Source: Bacillota bacterium
Lineage (GTDB): Bacteria; Bacillota; Negativicutes; Sporomusales; Sporomusaceae
Direction: 5' to 3'
Assembly (NCBI GenBank): GCA_017889705.1
Contig: JAGGAB010000026.1
Location: forward strand, 1-64,000
Length of the DNA stretch: 64,000 bases
A program made the translations under genes and the position numbers. Shown one piece after another: positions 25,362-33,516 of this stretch. How positions within the stretch are numbered: position 1 is the first letter of the stretch; each line of letters starts with the position of its first letter. A model generated the notes under the pieces. That model saw only the letters and a program-made list of their open reading frames with translations, searched no databases and had not been told where the DNA came from.

Positions 25362-26573
25362 GTGGTATTAAAAGGTAAGGTACTGATTGCCCAAGGCGGA
25401 GGACCGACCGCGGTTATCAATCAATCGTTGGCTGGCATTGTTTCAGAATCCCGCAAATATGGAGAAATGCTTCGGACGTACGGTGCGATTCATGGTGTGG
25501 AAGGTATTATCAATGAGGATTTCCTGGATTTGACCCAGGAAACCAGTCATAATTTGGAGCAGGTAGCCCTCACTCCTTCGTCAGCCTTGTGGTCTACACG
25601 GATAAAGCCTGATGTAAAATACTGCCATGAAATTTTTAAAGTATTGCAGGCCCATGATATTAGGTATTTCTTTTACATTGGCGGCAACGACTCTGCTGAC
25701 ACTGTCCGGATTGTGGGCGAGGAAGCCAGGAAAGTCAACTATGATTTGCGGACAATTCATGTTCCCAAAACAATTGACAACGATTTAGTGTTAAATGATC
25801 ATACGCCGGGATATGGTTCGGCCGCCAGATTTGTAGCGCAGGCTTTCATGGGAGTTAACCTTGATATGCGGGCACTTAACGGCGTATATATCGGAGTAGT
25901 GATGGGGCGTAACGCCGGGTTTCTGACTGCGGCTTCAGCTATTGCTCAAAGGTATCCGGATGATGGGCCGCATCTTATCTATCTTCCCGAACGTGCCTTT
26001 CACATGGACAAATTCCTGGCTGATGTCAAACAGGTATACGAACGTCATGGCATGTGTATTATTGCCGTATCAGAAGGAATTCGTGATGCTAATGGCAGGC
26101 TGATGATTTCTACTCTGCACAATGATCTCGAAGTTGATGCCCATGGCAACGTGTGCCTTTCAGGCACAGGTGCTTTAGGCGAGTTATTATCACAACAAAT
26201 CAAGGTGAAGCTGGGAATTTCCCGGGTGCGGAGTGATACCTTCGGTTATCTGCAGCGATCTTTTGTAGGCTGTGTATCTGATATTGATCAACACGAAGCC
26301 AGGGAAGTCGGCGAGAGAGCCGTTCAATTAGCATATTGGAATAATTGCAATGGGTCACTTACCATCAATCGTACCGGCAATTATTCGGTTGATTATCGCC
26401 TGGTTGGTGTGGAAGAAATTGCGGCAAAAACAAAACTAATGCCGGACGAATACATTACTAGCGAAGGCAACCAGGTTACCGATGCTTTTAAATTTTATGT
26501 AAGGCCGCTGATTGGGGCAGGCCTGCAATTTCCGGCGCACTTACGGGCGCCCCGGGTGCCCAAGCTACTGTAA
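25362..26573 (+). CDS. pfp: PPi-dependent 6-phosphofructokinase
   Basis: A 403-residue phosphofructokinase of the pyrophosphate-using branch, acting reversibly on fructose 6-phosphate in glycolysis. GKVLIAQGGGPTAVINQS is the N-terminal phosphate loop. YFFYIGGNDSADT carries the GGxDS region, where ATP enzymes have GGDGS. HVPKTIDNDL contains the PKTIDND motif diagnostic of PPi enzymes (ATP enzymes have PGTIDND). MGRNAGFLTAAS and AVSEGIRDANG complete the active site. The start is GTG with GGGGGAGAT upstream. It is monocistronic, bracketed by inverted R2 repeats. PPi use is inferred from motifs. Confidence 0.9.
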   Translation: MVLKGKVLIAQGGGPTAVINQSLAGIVSESRKYGEMLRTYGAIHGVEGIINEDFLDLTQETSHNLEQVALTPSSALWSTRIKPDVKYCHEIFKVLQAHDIRYFFYIGGNDSADTVRIVGEEARKVNYDLRTIHVPKTIDNDLVLNDHTPGYGSAARFVAQAFMGVNLDMRALNGVYIGVVMGRNAGFLTAASAIAQRYPDDGPHLIYLPERAFHMDKFLADVKQVYERHGMCIIAVSEGIRDANGRLMISTLHNDLEVDAHGNVCLSGTGALGELLSQQIKVKLGISRVRSDTFGYLQRSFVGCVSDIDQHEAREVGERAVQLAYWNNCNGSLTINRTGNYSVDYRLVGVEEIAAKTKLMPDEYITSEGNQVTDAFKFYVRPLIGAGLQFPAHLRAPRVPKLL

Positions 26574-26617
26574 TGAGATAAGAAGTGTGTGTTGTTATAA
26601 CTGGCGCTATGACAGAG

Positions 26618-26650
26618 GCCCTAGACTTTGTGTGAAGTCTAGGGCTTTTT
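26618..26650 (+). terminator. Terminator of the PPi-PFK gene
   Basis: An 11-bp stem GCCCTAGACTT/AAGTCTAGGGC followed by seven T. Confidence 0.92.
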
Positions 26651-26651
26651 T

Positions 26652-26747
26652 TCCTAACAGAAAGTATAACTTTCTTAAAAACAGGATAAGGGCAACATCG
26701 ACTTGCGCTTTAGCCAAAGCTCGGCGCAAGCCGTGTTTTCTTTATAT
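26652..26747 (-). repeat. R2 repeat, right copy (downstream of PPi-PFK)
   Basis: It begins CCTAACAGAAAGTATAA and ends AAGCCGTGTTTTCTTTATAT, the exact inverse order of the left copy. The internal arms CTTGCGC/GCGCAAG form a hairpin. The middle part is about 30 bases longer than in the left copy. Confidence 0.75.
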
Positions 26748-26893
26748 CAGCAAACGCTAACTCTTGACGGATTATGTAATAACAGCTAAAATTACAAATA
26801 ATACTAATAGAAAATAAATATCCGTACAATCAAGAGGCGGTTATCATCCTAGTGGTTTTGCTTTACAAAATAGAACTTTTGGGGGTAAGAGCA

Positions 26894-27313
26894 ATGGAAA
26901 TGAAAAGATTTGCTTCGAAAATCATAGTTCGCTGTGATAAAGACGACGAAATTGTGCAGACCATAACAAAAGTTTGCCGTGAGAATAATGTAAAGCTTGC
27001 AGCCATAACCGGTATTGGCGCTGTTAATGAAGTAACTATTGGACTATTTAATCCAACTACACGTGAATATCATTCCATGCAGTTTAAAAAAGATATGGAA
27101 ATCGCCGGACTTGTCGGCAACGTGAGCAGAATGAATGATGAAGTTTACATACATGTGCACATTACTTTAACTGATAGTTCCTATAACGCTATTGGCGGCC
27201 ATTTAAGTTATGCTAAAGTGAGTTGCACTGCTGAATTAATTATTGATGTTATCGAAGGCGAAGTTAATCGGAGCTATAATGATGAAGTAGGGTTAAATTT
27301 ATTACAGTTCTGA
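26894..27313 (+). CDS. PPC (DUF296) domain protein
   Basis: A 139-residue protein made of a single plant-and-prokaryote-conserved (PPC/DUF296) domain, which forms trimers and is found alone in bacteria and on AT-hook proteins in plants. Recognisable parts are FASKIIVRCDKDDEIVQTI, AAITGIGAVNEVTIGLFNP, the DEVYIHVHITLTDSS strand (His residues at the putative metal site) and GGHLSYAKVSCTAELIIDV. I start at the second ATG (26894) because GGGGGTAAGAG lies in front of it; the upstream GTG would add 14 residues. The function of stand-alone bacterial PPC proteins is unknown. It is monocistronic. Confidence 0.88.
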   Translation: MEMKRFASKIIVRCDKDDEIVQTITKVCRENNVKLAAITGIGAVNEVTIGLFNPTTREYHSMQFKKDMEIAGLVGNVSRMNDEVYIHVHITLTDSSYNAIGGHLSYAKVSCTAELIIDVIEGEVNRSYNDEVGLNLLQF

Positions 27314-27377
27314 TGAAGTAAATCTTTTATTTTGAAACAGTGATTTTACAAAACATCATAGTGCTGTAAAGAAAGAG

Positions 27378-27406
27378 AACTCCTGCTATAGTTGTAGCAG
27401 GAGTTT
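27378..27406 (+). terminator. Terminator of the PPC-domain gene
   Basis: A 10-bp stem AACTCCTGCT/AGCAGGAGTT, followed by a short T stretch. Confidence 0.75.
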
Positions 27407-27492
27407 GCATATTTCTGGCAAATATTACAAAATAACATAGTAAAACTATCTAATACAATGAGCAGGTATTAATAGAATTAAAGGAGTAAGGA

Positions 27493-29256
27493 ATGGCAAA
27501 GGCGCTTAATGGTGCTGCGTTCCGAGAATTCAGACAGATGGATAAGGCCGAGAAGAAACCGATAAATATACGTTATGGAATTTATGATAAAATTCCCGGT
27601 AGAGTGGCAATTCCGGTTGTAATTCAACAAATAGTGGTATTGTCAATGGATCTGGTGCTGCCGGTTTTGCTTATAAGTATGGTGGGCGGTTCGCGAGAGA
27701 TTGCCCAGAATTTTGTAAGTGTAATGATGATTGGGATAGGACTGGGTACACTTTTGCAAGTTTTGCATAAAAGAGTAATCGGCTCTGGATATTTTTGCGC
27801 GGAAGAAACCGGATTCTTGTATTATCAGGCATCTGCGTTGGCTGTGCAGGCAGGTGGATTGCCACTACTGTTTGGTATGACTACTATCGCCGGTTTTTTT
27901 CAAATGCTGCTAAGCAGAATAATTCCCCGGATACGATTTTTGTTTCCCACCGAGGTAGCAGGTCTAATGGTTGTTATGACAGGAGTTGCCGGGATTGCTC
28001 CCGGGGTTTCGGCGATATTTGGCGTCGATGATTTAAAAAATACAATAGATAGTTCATCAATGGTGGTTGGACTTATAACCATAATGATTATGGTTTCTCT
28101 AAGCGTATGGGGAAATTCCTCTATGCGCCAATACGCTATACTTGCGGGCATAATTGTAGGGTATGTATTGTCATATGTATTAGGAATTTTTAATTTAGAC
28201 CATATAAGACAATTGGCTGCTGCGCCATATATAGCCATGCCTGTTATGACTATGGAATGGTCTTTTGATGAAAGATTACTGTTGCCCTTTTTGGTTGCGG
28301 TTATCTGCTCCACTTTGAAAACAATGGGGAATTTAGCTACCTGTCAAAAAACTAATAATACAAATTGGAAACGTATTGATTTAAAAAATGTCGGAAATGG
28401 CGTTTTTGCTGAAGGTGTCGGGACGTCAATGTGTGGAATTCTTGGCTGTATGGGGCTAAATAGTAGTTCGGGCAGTGTGGGGCTGTCTATTCTCAATGGT
28501 GTGACAAGTCGTTATTTGGCATATTTCGTAAGCAGTGTGTTTGTTGCAATGGCGTTTTGTCCGAAAGCAGCTGCGTTACTAGCCATCATGCCTTCGCCCG
28601 TAATGGGAGCGGTGCTGTTAATAAATCTTGGCTATTTTATTATTGAAGGGTTTCAGATAATTGTTTCGCGCATGCTTGATGAAAGAAAAATATTTGTAGT
28701 TGGGTTATCTATGGTGTTGGGATTAAGTGTAGATCTCGTGCCAGGTATTTATGCTCAATTTCCGGTGCAGTTTCAGTCTTTATTTAAATCTTCCCTTGCA
28801 GTGGTTTCGTTAACGGCTATCTTTTTAAATCTGCTATTCCGCATTGGCATAAAACAAAAAAATGTCATTGTATTGGCGATAGGAACAGATTCTACAGAAA
28901 AAGCGATAGAGTTTATGGAAGCTAATGGCGCGGCTTGGGGCGCGCGAAGAGAGGTTATACACCGGGCCTCATCTGCCATTATCGAATTTTTCGAAACCGC
29001 AAGTAGTCTAGAACTGGTTAGTGAGGGAAAGGTAAGACTGGAAGTCAGTTTTGATGAATATAATGTAGCTGTTAAAATTATATATAATGGATTTCTGGTG
29101 GAATTGCCTGAAAGACGTCCAACAGAAGAGGAACTGCTTAATGATGATAATGCACTGCTAAGATTATCAGGGTATTTAATGCGTAAGTATGCTAACAAGA
29201 TAACTGCTTATATTGAGGATGAGAATTGCATATTGCAATTTCATTTTGAGCATTGA
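27493..29256 (+). CDS. NCS2-family (uracil/xanthine) permease with an extra C-terminal ATPase-like domain
   Basis: A 587-residue protein. Residues about 35-460 form an NCS2 nucleobase:cation symporter core with about 12-14 hydrophobic helices. Landmarks are IPVVIQQIVVLSMDLVLPVL, FLFPTEVAGLMVVMTG, the Q-like region CQKTNNTNWKRID and NGVFAEGVGTSMCGILGCMG (the family motif before helix 10). The last 130 residues are not part of a normal NCS2 carrier. HRASSAIIEFFETASSL, EVSFDEYNVAVKIIYNG and LSGYLMRKYANKITAYIEDE resemble a GHKL/RsbW-type ATP-binding fold. Substrate and role of the tail are unknown. AAAGGAGT precedes the ATG. Monocistronic. Confidence 0.8.
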   Translation: MAKALNGAAFREFRQMDKAEKKPINIRYGIYDKIPGRVAIPVVIQQIVVLSMDLVLPVLLISMVGGSREIAQNFVSVMMIGIGLGTLLQVLHKRVIGSGYFCAEETGFLYYQASALAVQAGGLPLLFGMTTIAGFFQMLLSRIIPRIRFLFPTEVAGLMVVMTGVAGIAPGVSAIFGVDDLKNTIDSSSMVVGLITIMIMVSLSVWGNSSMRQYAILAGIIVGYVLSYVLGIFNLDHIRQLAAAPYIAMPVMTMEWSFDERLLLPFLVAVICSTLKTMGNLATCQKTNNTNWKRIDLKNVGNGVFAEGVGTSMCGILGCMGLNSSSGSVGLSILNGVTSRYLAYFVSSVFVAMAFCPKAAALLAIMPSPVMGAVLLINLGYFIIEGFQIIVSRMLDERKIFVVGLSMVLGLSVDLVPGIYAQFPVQFQSLFKSSLAVVSLTAIFLNLLFRIGIKQKNVIVLAIGTDSTEKAIEFMEANGAAWGARREVIHRASSAIIEFFETASSLELVSEGKVRLEVSFDEYNVAVKIIYNGFLVELPERRPTEEELLNDDNALLRLSGYLMRKYANKITAYIEDENCILQFHFEH

Positions 29257-29332
29257 TTTAATGAGGCAGCCCAAGAAGGACAACCAGTACTCTTGCGGAT
29301 GGTTAAAATTAGTACACTAGCCATAGATGGAA

Positions 29333-29374
29333 AAATAGCGTGATCCTCGTAACAATTGAGGATTCACGCTATTT
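29333..29374. terminator. Bidirectional terminator after the NCS2 permease
   Basis: A 16-bp stem AAATAGCGTGATCCTC with its near-complement lies between convergent genes. Confidence 0.88.
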
Positions 29375-29429
29375 CATTGTGCGCAACTAACAATGATTAA
29401 TACTATAGCTCTGGTGGAATGTAAGAGGT

Positions 29430-30089
29430 TCAGATCGTTATATTTACGGTTTTTTTCTTTGTTTTTTTCGCATTTTGACAGGCAGCTTCTTCTATATCAG
29501 CTTTTAATTGATTCTTTTTGCGGCGGCGGGCAACTTCTGCTGCCGCAATACCATACTCAACAGATTCTTTAAGATCGCGTTCTGTAGCTTCAATTTTTCC
29601 TTCGAGACTATATTGCGAATGAACATGGCTAGTTACTTCTGAAGAGGGCTGGACAAAGGAAAAGGACATGCCGGACTTAGCCATGCTTTGAGCATGGGCG
29701 CTATTAGAAATGGCCGAAGATAGTTTAGTCATACTGGCATTAGTAAGAGTCCGCTCATGCTTAGCTAGCGCTTTTTCCCGTTCGCGTGCGCTTTTGGCCA
29801 TAGCCTCTTCTTGTTTCAATCGTTCTAACTCAAGTTTTCGGGTTGTTTCTTCATACACAGATTGTTGAATCTGTGTATCAACTGCTGCTAGTTCTAAAAT
29901 AACCTGTTTACTGTCAGTTGGCGTATTATTGCTGTCTACGGGGTTTGTCAGCGCATTTGGGGTAGTATAAGCTGCTGCTTGGTTAAGCTTTCTTTGTAAC
30001 TGTTCACGCTGTTTTCTTAATGCGGTTAAAGTGTTTTGCGGATTGACCATCGTTAGTAAGTTATTTAAGCCCATTTGATCTATAGGCAT
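29430..30089 (-). CDS. Coiled-coil hypothetical protein
   Basis: A 219-residue soluble protein. The central part (about residues 80-130) is a charged coiled coil (RKLELERLKQEEAMAKSARE), and the C-terminus is a second basic helix (EVARRRKKNQLKADIEEA) ending in a Lys-rich stretch. The segment LTMVNPQNTLTALRKQREQL near the N-terminus is another heptad-like helix. No signal peptide or known domain is visible. I start at the ATG at 30087-30089 because ACAGGAGAG lies 8 bases upstream; an earlier in-frame TTG would add nine residues. Motility- or flagellum-related proteins can look like this, but I cannot support that assignment. Confidence 0.7.
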   Translation of the reverse strand: MPIDQMGLNNLLTMVNPQNTLTALRKQREQLQRKLNQAAAYTTPNALTNPVDSNNTPTDSKQVILELAAVDTQIQQSVYEETTRKLELERLKQEEAMAKSAREREKALAKHERTLTNASMTKLSSAISNSAHAQSMAKSGMSFSFVQPSSEVTSHVHSQYSLEGKIEATERDLKESVEYGIAAAEVARRRKKNQLKADIEEAACQNAKKTKKKTVNITI

Positions 30090-30278
30090 ATATCCACTCT
30101 CCTGTATCTGTAGCATCGTAATATTTATGTTTCTATAGAAAATATCGAATGAAATGTGGAAATAGTTAACAGTAATTACTGAATTTATACAGTGATGAAA
30201 AGTTGCATCCAGGGTGGGACAGATAAGGTAATAAAAAAGTAGTGGACTAGGAGATTGTAAGCCGCTGGTTTATTGCTG

Positions 30279-30308
30279 TTGACAGCGGCCGAGTGTCAAT
30301 GCTATATT
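30279..30308 (+). promoter_or_regulatory. gntR promoter
   Basis: TTGACA (30279-30284) and TATATT (30303-30308) with an 18-base spacer, 92 bases before the gntR start. The rest of the 310-base gap 30090-30399 shows no other feature. Confidence 0.7.
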
Positions 30309-30316
30309 TGATTCTA

Positions 30317-30341
30317 TAATCAATATTGATGAGCAATTTTG
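30317..30341 (+). promoter_or_regulatory. Putative GntR operator at its own promoter
   Basis: A 25-base site (TAATCAATATTG followed by ATGAGCAATTTTG) begins 8 bases after the -10 box, at the transcription start. All but about four bases recur at 31152-31176 before galB with identical spacing. The half-sites AATATTG and CAATTTT give it an imperfect dyad. Confidence 0.65.
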
Positions 30342-30399
30342 TTTAGGAATACTTTGATATTAGTATTAGAGTAAGTAAATATATATTTCCGGAGGAAAA

Positions 30400-31038
30400 A
30401 TGAAGCAGACTGATGCGGCGTACCATTATATCAAAGATAGAATATTAGAAGGCACCTTTAAACCTGCCCAAAAACTTGTTGAGATGCAGTTGGCAGAATC
30501 AATTGGCGTTAGCAGAAATACGGTAAAACAGGCACTATTAAAACTTGCCCAAGAGAACTTAGTAGCAATCGAAGAAAACAAAGGGGCTACAATAAAATCG
30601 TTCACTCTTGAGGAAGTTTTAAATTATCTTGAAATACGTGAAGTGTTAGAAGGCTTGGTAGCTAGGTCGGCAACCAGTAATGTTACGGAAAACGATCTTG
30701 CGAGAATGAAAAGTATTTTAGAGCAGATGAAAGCTCATCTTGATAAACAGGAATTTGATAAATATTCTGCGCTAAATACTGAGTTTCATGGTATTATCTA
30801 TAAATCGACCCAAAATGTTCAGGCAGTTGAGCTTATTAATATGATCAGAACTCAGCTAATACGTTATCAATTTCGTACTATTTTGGTTCCGGGCCGGAGT
30901 CAGTCATCGTTTGGTGAACACACGGACATTTATAAAGCTTTTGCTGCCAGAAATGAGCTTGATGCTGAGGCGGCAGTGAGAAAACATGTTTTAACAGTCA
31001 GAGAGACAATAAGGAATAATTACCATTATTTGGCTTAA
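30400..31038 (+). CDS. GntR family regulator, FCD (FadR-like) subfamily
   Basis: A 212-residue repressor-type regulator. The N-terminal winged helix (AAYHYIKDRILEGTFKPAQK, then LAESIGVSRNTVKQALLKL, residues about 5-60) is GntR. The C-terminal all-helical FCD domain (about 75-205) carries metal/ligand residues in EFHGIIYKSTQN and GEHTDIYKAF with a final HVLTVRE. FCD domains of this group commonly sense carboxylic acids. CGGAGGAAAA precedes the ATG. It is the first gene of the galB-like cluster. A pair of near-identical sites at its own and the galB promoter suggests autoregulation and control of the next operon. Confidence 0.92.
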   Translation: MKQTDAAYHYIKDRILEGTFKPAQKLVEMQLAESIGVSRNTVKQALLKLAQENLVAIEENKGATIKSFTLEEVLNYLEIREVLEGLVARSATSNVTENDLARMKSILEQMKAHLDKQEFDKYSALNTEFHGIIYKSTQNVQAVELINMIRTQLIRYQFRTILVPGRSQSSFGEHTDIYKAFAARNELDAEAAVRKHVLTVRETIRNNYHYLA

Positions 31039-31056
31039 TAAAAAAAGATATTCTGA

Positions 31057-31088
31057 AATCTCCCAGTTTTGCTGGGAGATTTTTTTTG
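31057..31088 (+). terminator. Terminator of gntR
   Basis: A 10-bp stem AATCTCCCAG/CTGGGAGATT followed by eight T. Confidence 0.92.
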
Positions 31089-31114
31089 CCCCATCCATTT
31101 GGCAATAATCATTG

Positions 31115-31143
31115 TTGACACAAAAATGAAAATATTGTACATT
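31115..31143 (+). promoter_or_regulatory. galB-operon promoter
   Basis: TTGACA (31115-31120) and TACATT (31138-31143) with a 17-base spacer. Confidence 0.7.
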
Positions 31144-31151
31144 ATTATTGT

Positions 31152-31176
31152 TAATCAAAATTGTTGAGCAATATTG
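31152..31176 (+). promoter_or_regulatory. Putative GntR operator at the galB promoter
   Basis: A 25-base site (TAATCAAAATTG then TTGAGCAATATTG) starts 8 bases after the -10 box, as in the gntR promoter. A repressor here would block transcription start. Confidence 0.65.
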
Positions 31177-31296
31177 CAAGCAAAAACAAAAAAAGGAGGG
31201 GAAGACGTCTTAGTACGCAAGTCGAAACCCACAAGCAGGAATTATGAAAGCATTATATTTTTAAAACAAAAGCAATAAAACAGAGGGTGTGAAAGT

Positions 31297-32028
31297 ATGA
31301 GCGACAGTAATGTAAATGTATTGGTAGTAAGTGCTCACGCAGCAGATTTTGTATGGCGTGCCGGCGGAACTATGGCTAAATACATAAAGAAGGGAGCAAA
31401 TGTTTCGCTGGTTATTTTGAGCTATGGTGTTCGCGGAGAATCCAATGATCTGTGGAAAGAAGACGGACAAACCGCCGAGAACGTCAAAAAACATCGTGCC
31501 GGCGAAGTAGACAAGGCACTAGATATTCTTGGAATTAAGCAGGTTGAGTTTTGGGATTTAGATGATTACAATATGGAATTTAGTGCGGATTGTATGGAGC
31601 GCATGGTAAAGAAAATCCGGGAAGTAAAACCGCAGCACATAATAACCCATGGACCCAAGGACGCATTTAATCCGGATCATGAACGGGTAGCAAAGTTTGT
31701 GTGGGAAGCCAGTGTACTTTCGATCTCAAATGGTGTAAAACTAAAGGGATATCCTACAGCAAAGCAAGCGCGTATTTTTGGGTTTGAGCCTCATCAGACA
31801 GAAGTATCAGGTTTTAATCCGGACGTAATTATTGATATAACCGAAACCTATCCTCAGAAAGAAGCCGCAATGAAGTGTTTTGCAGCGCAAAAACATTTAA
31901 TTGAGTATTATATGGATCGGGCAAAAATGCGGGGCAATCATGCCAGACGCTGTTCAGGAAATAGTGAATACAAATATGCGGAAACCTTTAGCAGATTGTA
32001 CCCTTATGTTGGAGACGCACTGGTGTAA
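31297..32028 (+). CDS. galB: PIG-L family protein, 4-oxalomesaconate hydratase (GalB)-like
   Basis: A 243-residue zinc-dependent protein of the PIG-L/LmbE superfamily. The opening VLVVSAHAADFVWRAGGTMA replaces the usual AHPDDE and closely resembles GalB of Pseudomonas putida, which hydrates 4-oxalomesaconate to 4-carboxy-4-hydroxy-2-oxoadipate. GVRGESNDLWKEDG and FWDLDDYNM support this. The second zinc-site segment is THGPKDAFNPDHERVAKFVW. It is the first gene of an operon followed by a carboxylate carrier and an RraA/GalC-like aldolase, which would act on its product. The GalB relation is from recalled family sequence, not a search. A deacetylase of another substrate is the alternative. Confidence 0.72.
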   Translation: MSDSNVNVLVVSAHAADFVWRAGGTMAKYIKKGANVSLVILSYGVRGESNDLWKEDGQTAENVKKHRAGEVDKALDILGIKQVEFWDLDDYNMEFSADCMERMVKKIREVKPQHIITHGPKDAFNPDHERVAKFVWEASVLSISNGVKLKGYPTAKQARIFGFEPHQTEVSGFNPDVIIDITETYPQKEAAMKCFAAQKHLIEYYMDRAKMRGNHARRCSGNSEYKYAETFSRLYPYVGDALV

Positions 32029-32075
32029 TCTCACTTAATATTAGAATTAAGTATAAATAATAGGAGTTGATAAGG

Positions 32076-33503
32076 ATGAGTACTGACGCTAATAAGAGTT
32101 TTTTCGCTGAGAACAAGAAAACAATAGGCGGAATTCTCGGGATACTTATTGCAATTGCCATCGCAATTCAGCCGCTGCCAGCAGGGTTATCGGCTGCAGG
32201 GTTAAAGGCTGTGGCGATTTTATGTTGGGCGGTAGTCTACTGGGTATTTGATGTATTTCCTGACTATGTAGTAGGCCTGGCTATGAGCGCCTTATTTGTA
32301 ATTACGAAAACCGCGCCAATGAATGTGGCTTTTGCCGCTTATTCAAGTGATGCCTGGTGGCTGTTGGTTGCCGCTATCGGTCTAGGCGCAGCAGCCACTA
32401 AAACAGGACTCTTAACAAGAATATCGTTGGTAGTGCTCAAGATATTTCCAGCTACCTACAAGGGCCAGGTTATGGCACTTATTGGCTGCGGCACATTTTT
32501 AGGAACACTGATTCCGAGCACAACCGCTAAGATGGCAATTATGTCACCAGTGGCACTATCGATCAGTAATGCGTTGGGTTTCGAAAAGAAAAGCCCGGGA
32601 GCAACCGGAATTTTTGCCGCCTGTGGAACTGGTTTTAATTTAAGCTCGCCGTTTTTAATGAGCTCATCATTTTTGGCTTATGTTGCGGTTTCCCTGCTTC
32701 CTAAGGCTGAACAAGCGCAATTTACCTGGAGCTATTGGTTTTTATGTGCTGCAACCTGGGGTATTGTGTTGCTAATAGGCTGCACGTTAGCTATCTTTTA
32801 TTTATACAAACCCAGTGGTGAGGTCAAGCTTGCACCCGGATTTATTGATGAAAAACTTAATGAGCTTGGACCTTTTACCAAAGAGCAGAAATTAACTCTG
32901 GGAGTTGCTTTAGCTTGTTTGGCGTTCTGGATGACCCAGTCGCTCCACAATCTTTCGGCATCAATTGTTGGCATAGCCGGTCTTTGTATTTTACTGGCAC
33001 TTAATGTATGCACCAGAGAAGATTTTAGAAAACTTATTGTGTGGGATGCCATCATTTTCTTAGGATCGGTTACCAGCCTGGGTTCGATATTCAGCTCGCT
33101 CAAGATAGATGCCTGGCTGGGATCTCTGTTTGGCCCAATTCTGGCACCGTTTGCATCAAATATTTTCTTATATCTTGCAACCTTATCCATCATTGTGTAT
33201 ATTCTGCGGTTCTTTGTTATTTCCGTTGGCTCGGCCGTAGCTGTCCTAACGCTTGTGTTTGCTCCGGTGAGCGCAGCACAAGGGATTGATCCGTTTATTG
33301 CTGCCTTCACTGTTTATTGTGCAGGCAACGTATGGAATGTTTTCTATAATTCGATAGTTTGGGTAGTGGCTTATTATGCTACTGGCGGCGATATGGTGGA
33401 ATTCAAGGAAATGCGAAAGTTTTCCATCGCGTACATGATTATATCCATTATCGGCTTGATGGCAAGTGTACCAGCCTGGCGTATGCTAGGATTATTGAAG
33501 TAA
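32076..33503 (+). CDS. DASS (SLC13) family carboxylate:cation carrier
   Basis: A 475-residue inner-membrane carrier with about 12 hydrophobic helices. DASS family hallmarks are LIGCGTFLGTLIPSTTAKMA (the first SNT-like hairpin region, here with STTAK), GTGFNLSSPFLMSSSFLAY, and a C-terminal region with VISVGSAVAVLTLVFAPV and CAGNVWNVFYNS. It probably imports a di- or tricarboxylate. The start is ATG 32076, with TAGGAG ten bases upstream; an in-frame TTG nine bases earlier is less likely. It sits between galB-like and galC-like genes in one operon, so its substrate is likely related to the acid those enzymes process. Confidence 0.88.
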   Translation: MSTDANKSFFAENKKTIGGILGILIAIAIAIQPLPAGLSAAGLKAVAILCWAVVYWVFDVFPDYVVGLAMSALFVITKTAPMNVAFAAYSSDAWWLLVAAIGLGAAATKTGLLTRISLVVLKIFPATYKGQVMALIGCGTFLGTLIPSTTAKMAIMSPVALSISNALGFEKKSPGATGIFAACGTGFNLSSPFLMSSSFLAYVAVSLLPKAEQAQFTWSYWFLCAATWGIVLLIGCTLAIFYLYKPSGEVKLAPGFIDEKLNELGPFTKEQKLTLGVALACLAFWMTQSLHNLSASIVGIAGLCILLALNVCTREDFRKLIVWDAIIFLGSVTSLGSIFSSLKIDAWLGSLFGPILAPFASNIFLYLATLSIIVYILRFFVISVGSAVAVLTLVFAPVSAAQGIDPFIAAFTVYCAGNVWNVFYNSIVWVVAYYATGGDMVEFKEMRKFSIAYMIISIIGLMASVPAWRMLGLLK

Positions 33504-33516
33504 AAGGAGAGAAAGT

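Noticed and set aside
25362-26573. ATP-dependent PfkA
   Set aside because: It has PKTIDND and GGNDS rather than PGTIDND and GGDGS, which points to the PPi enzyme.
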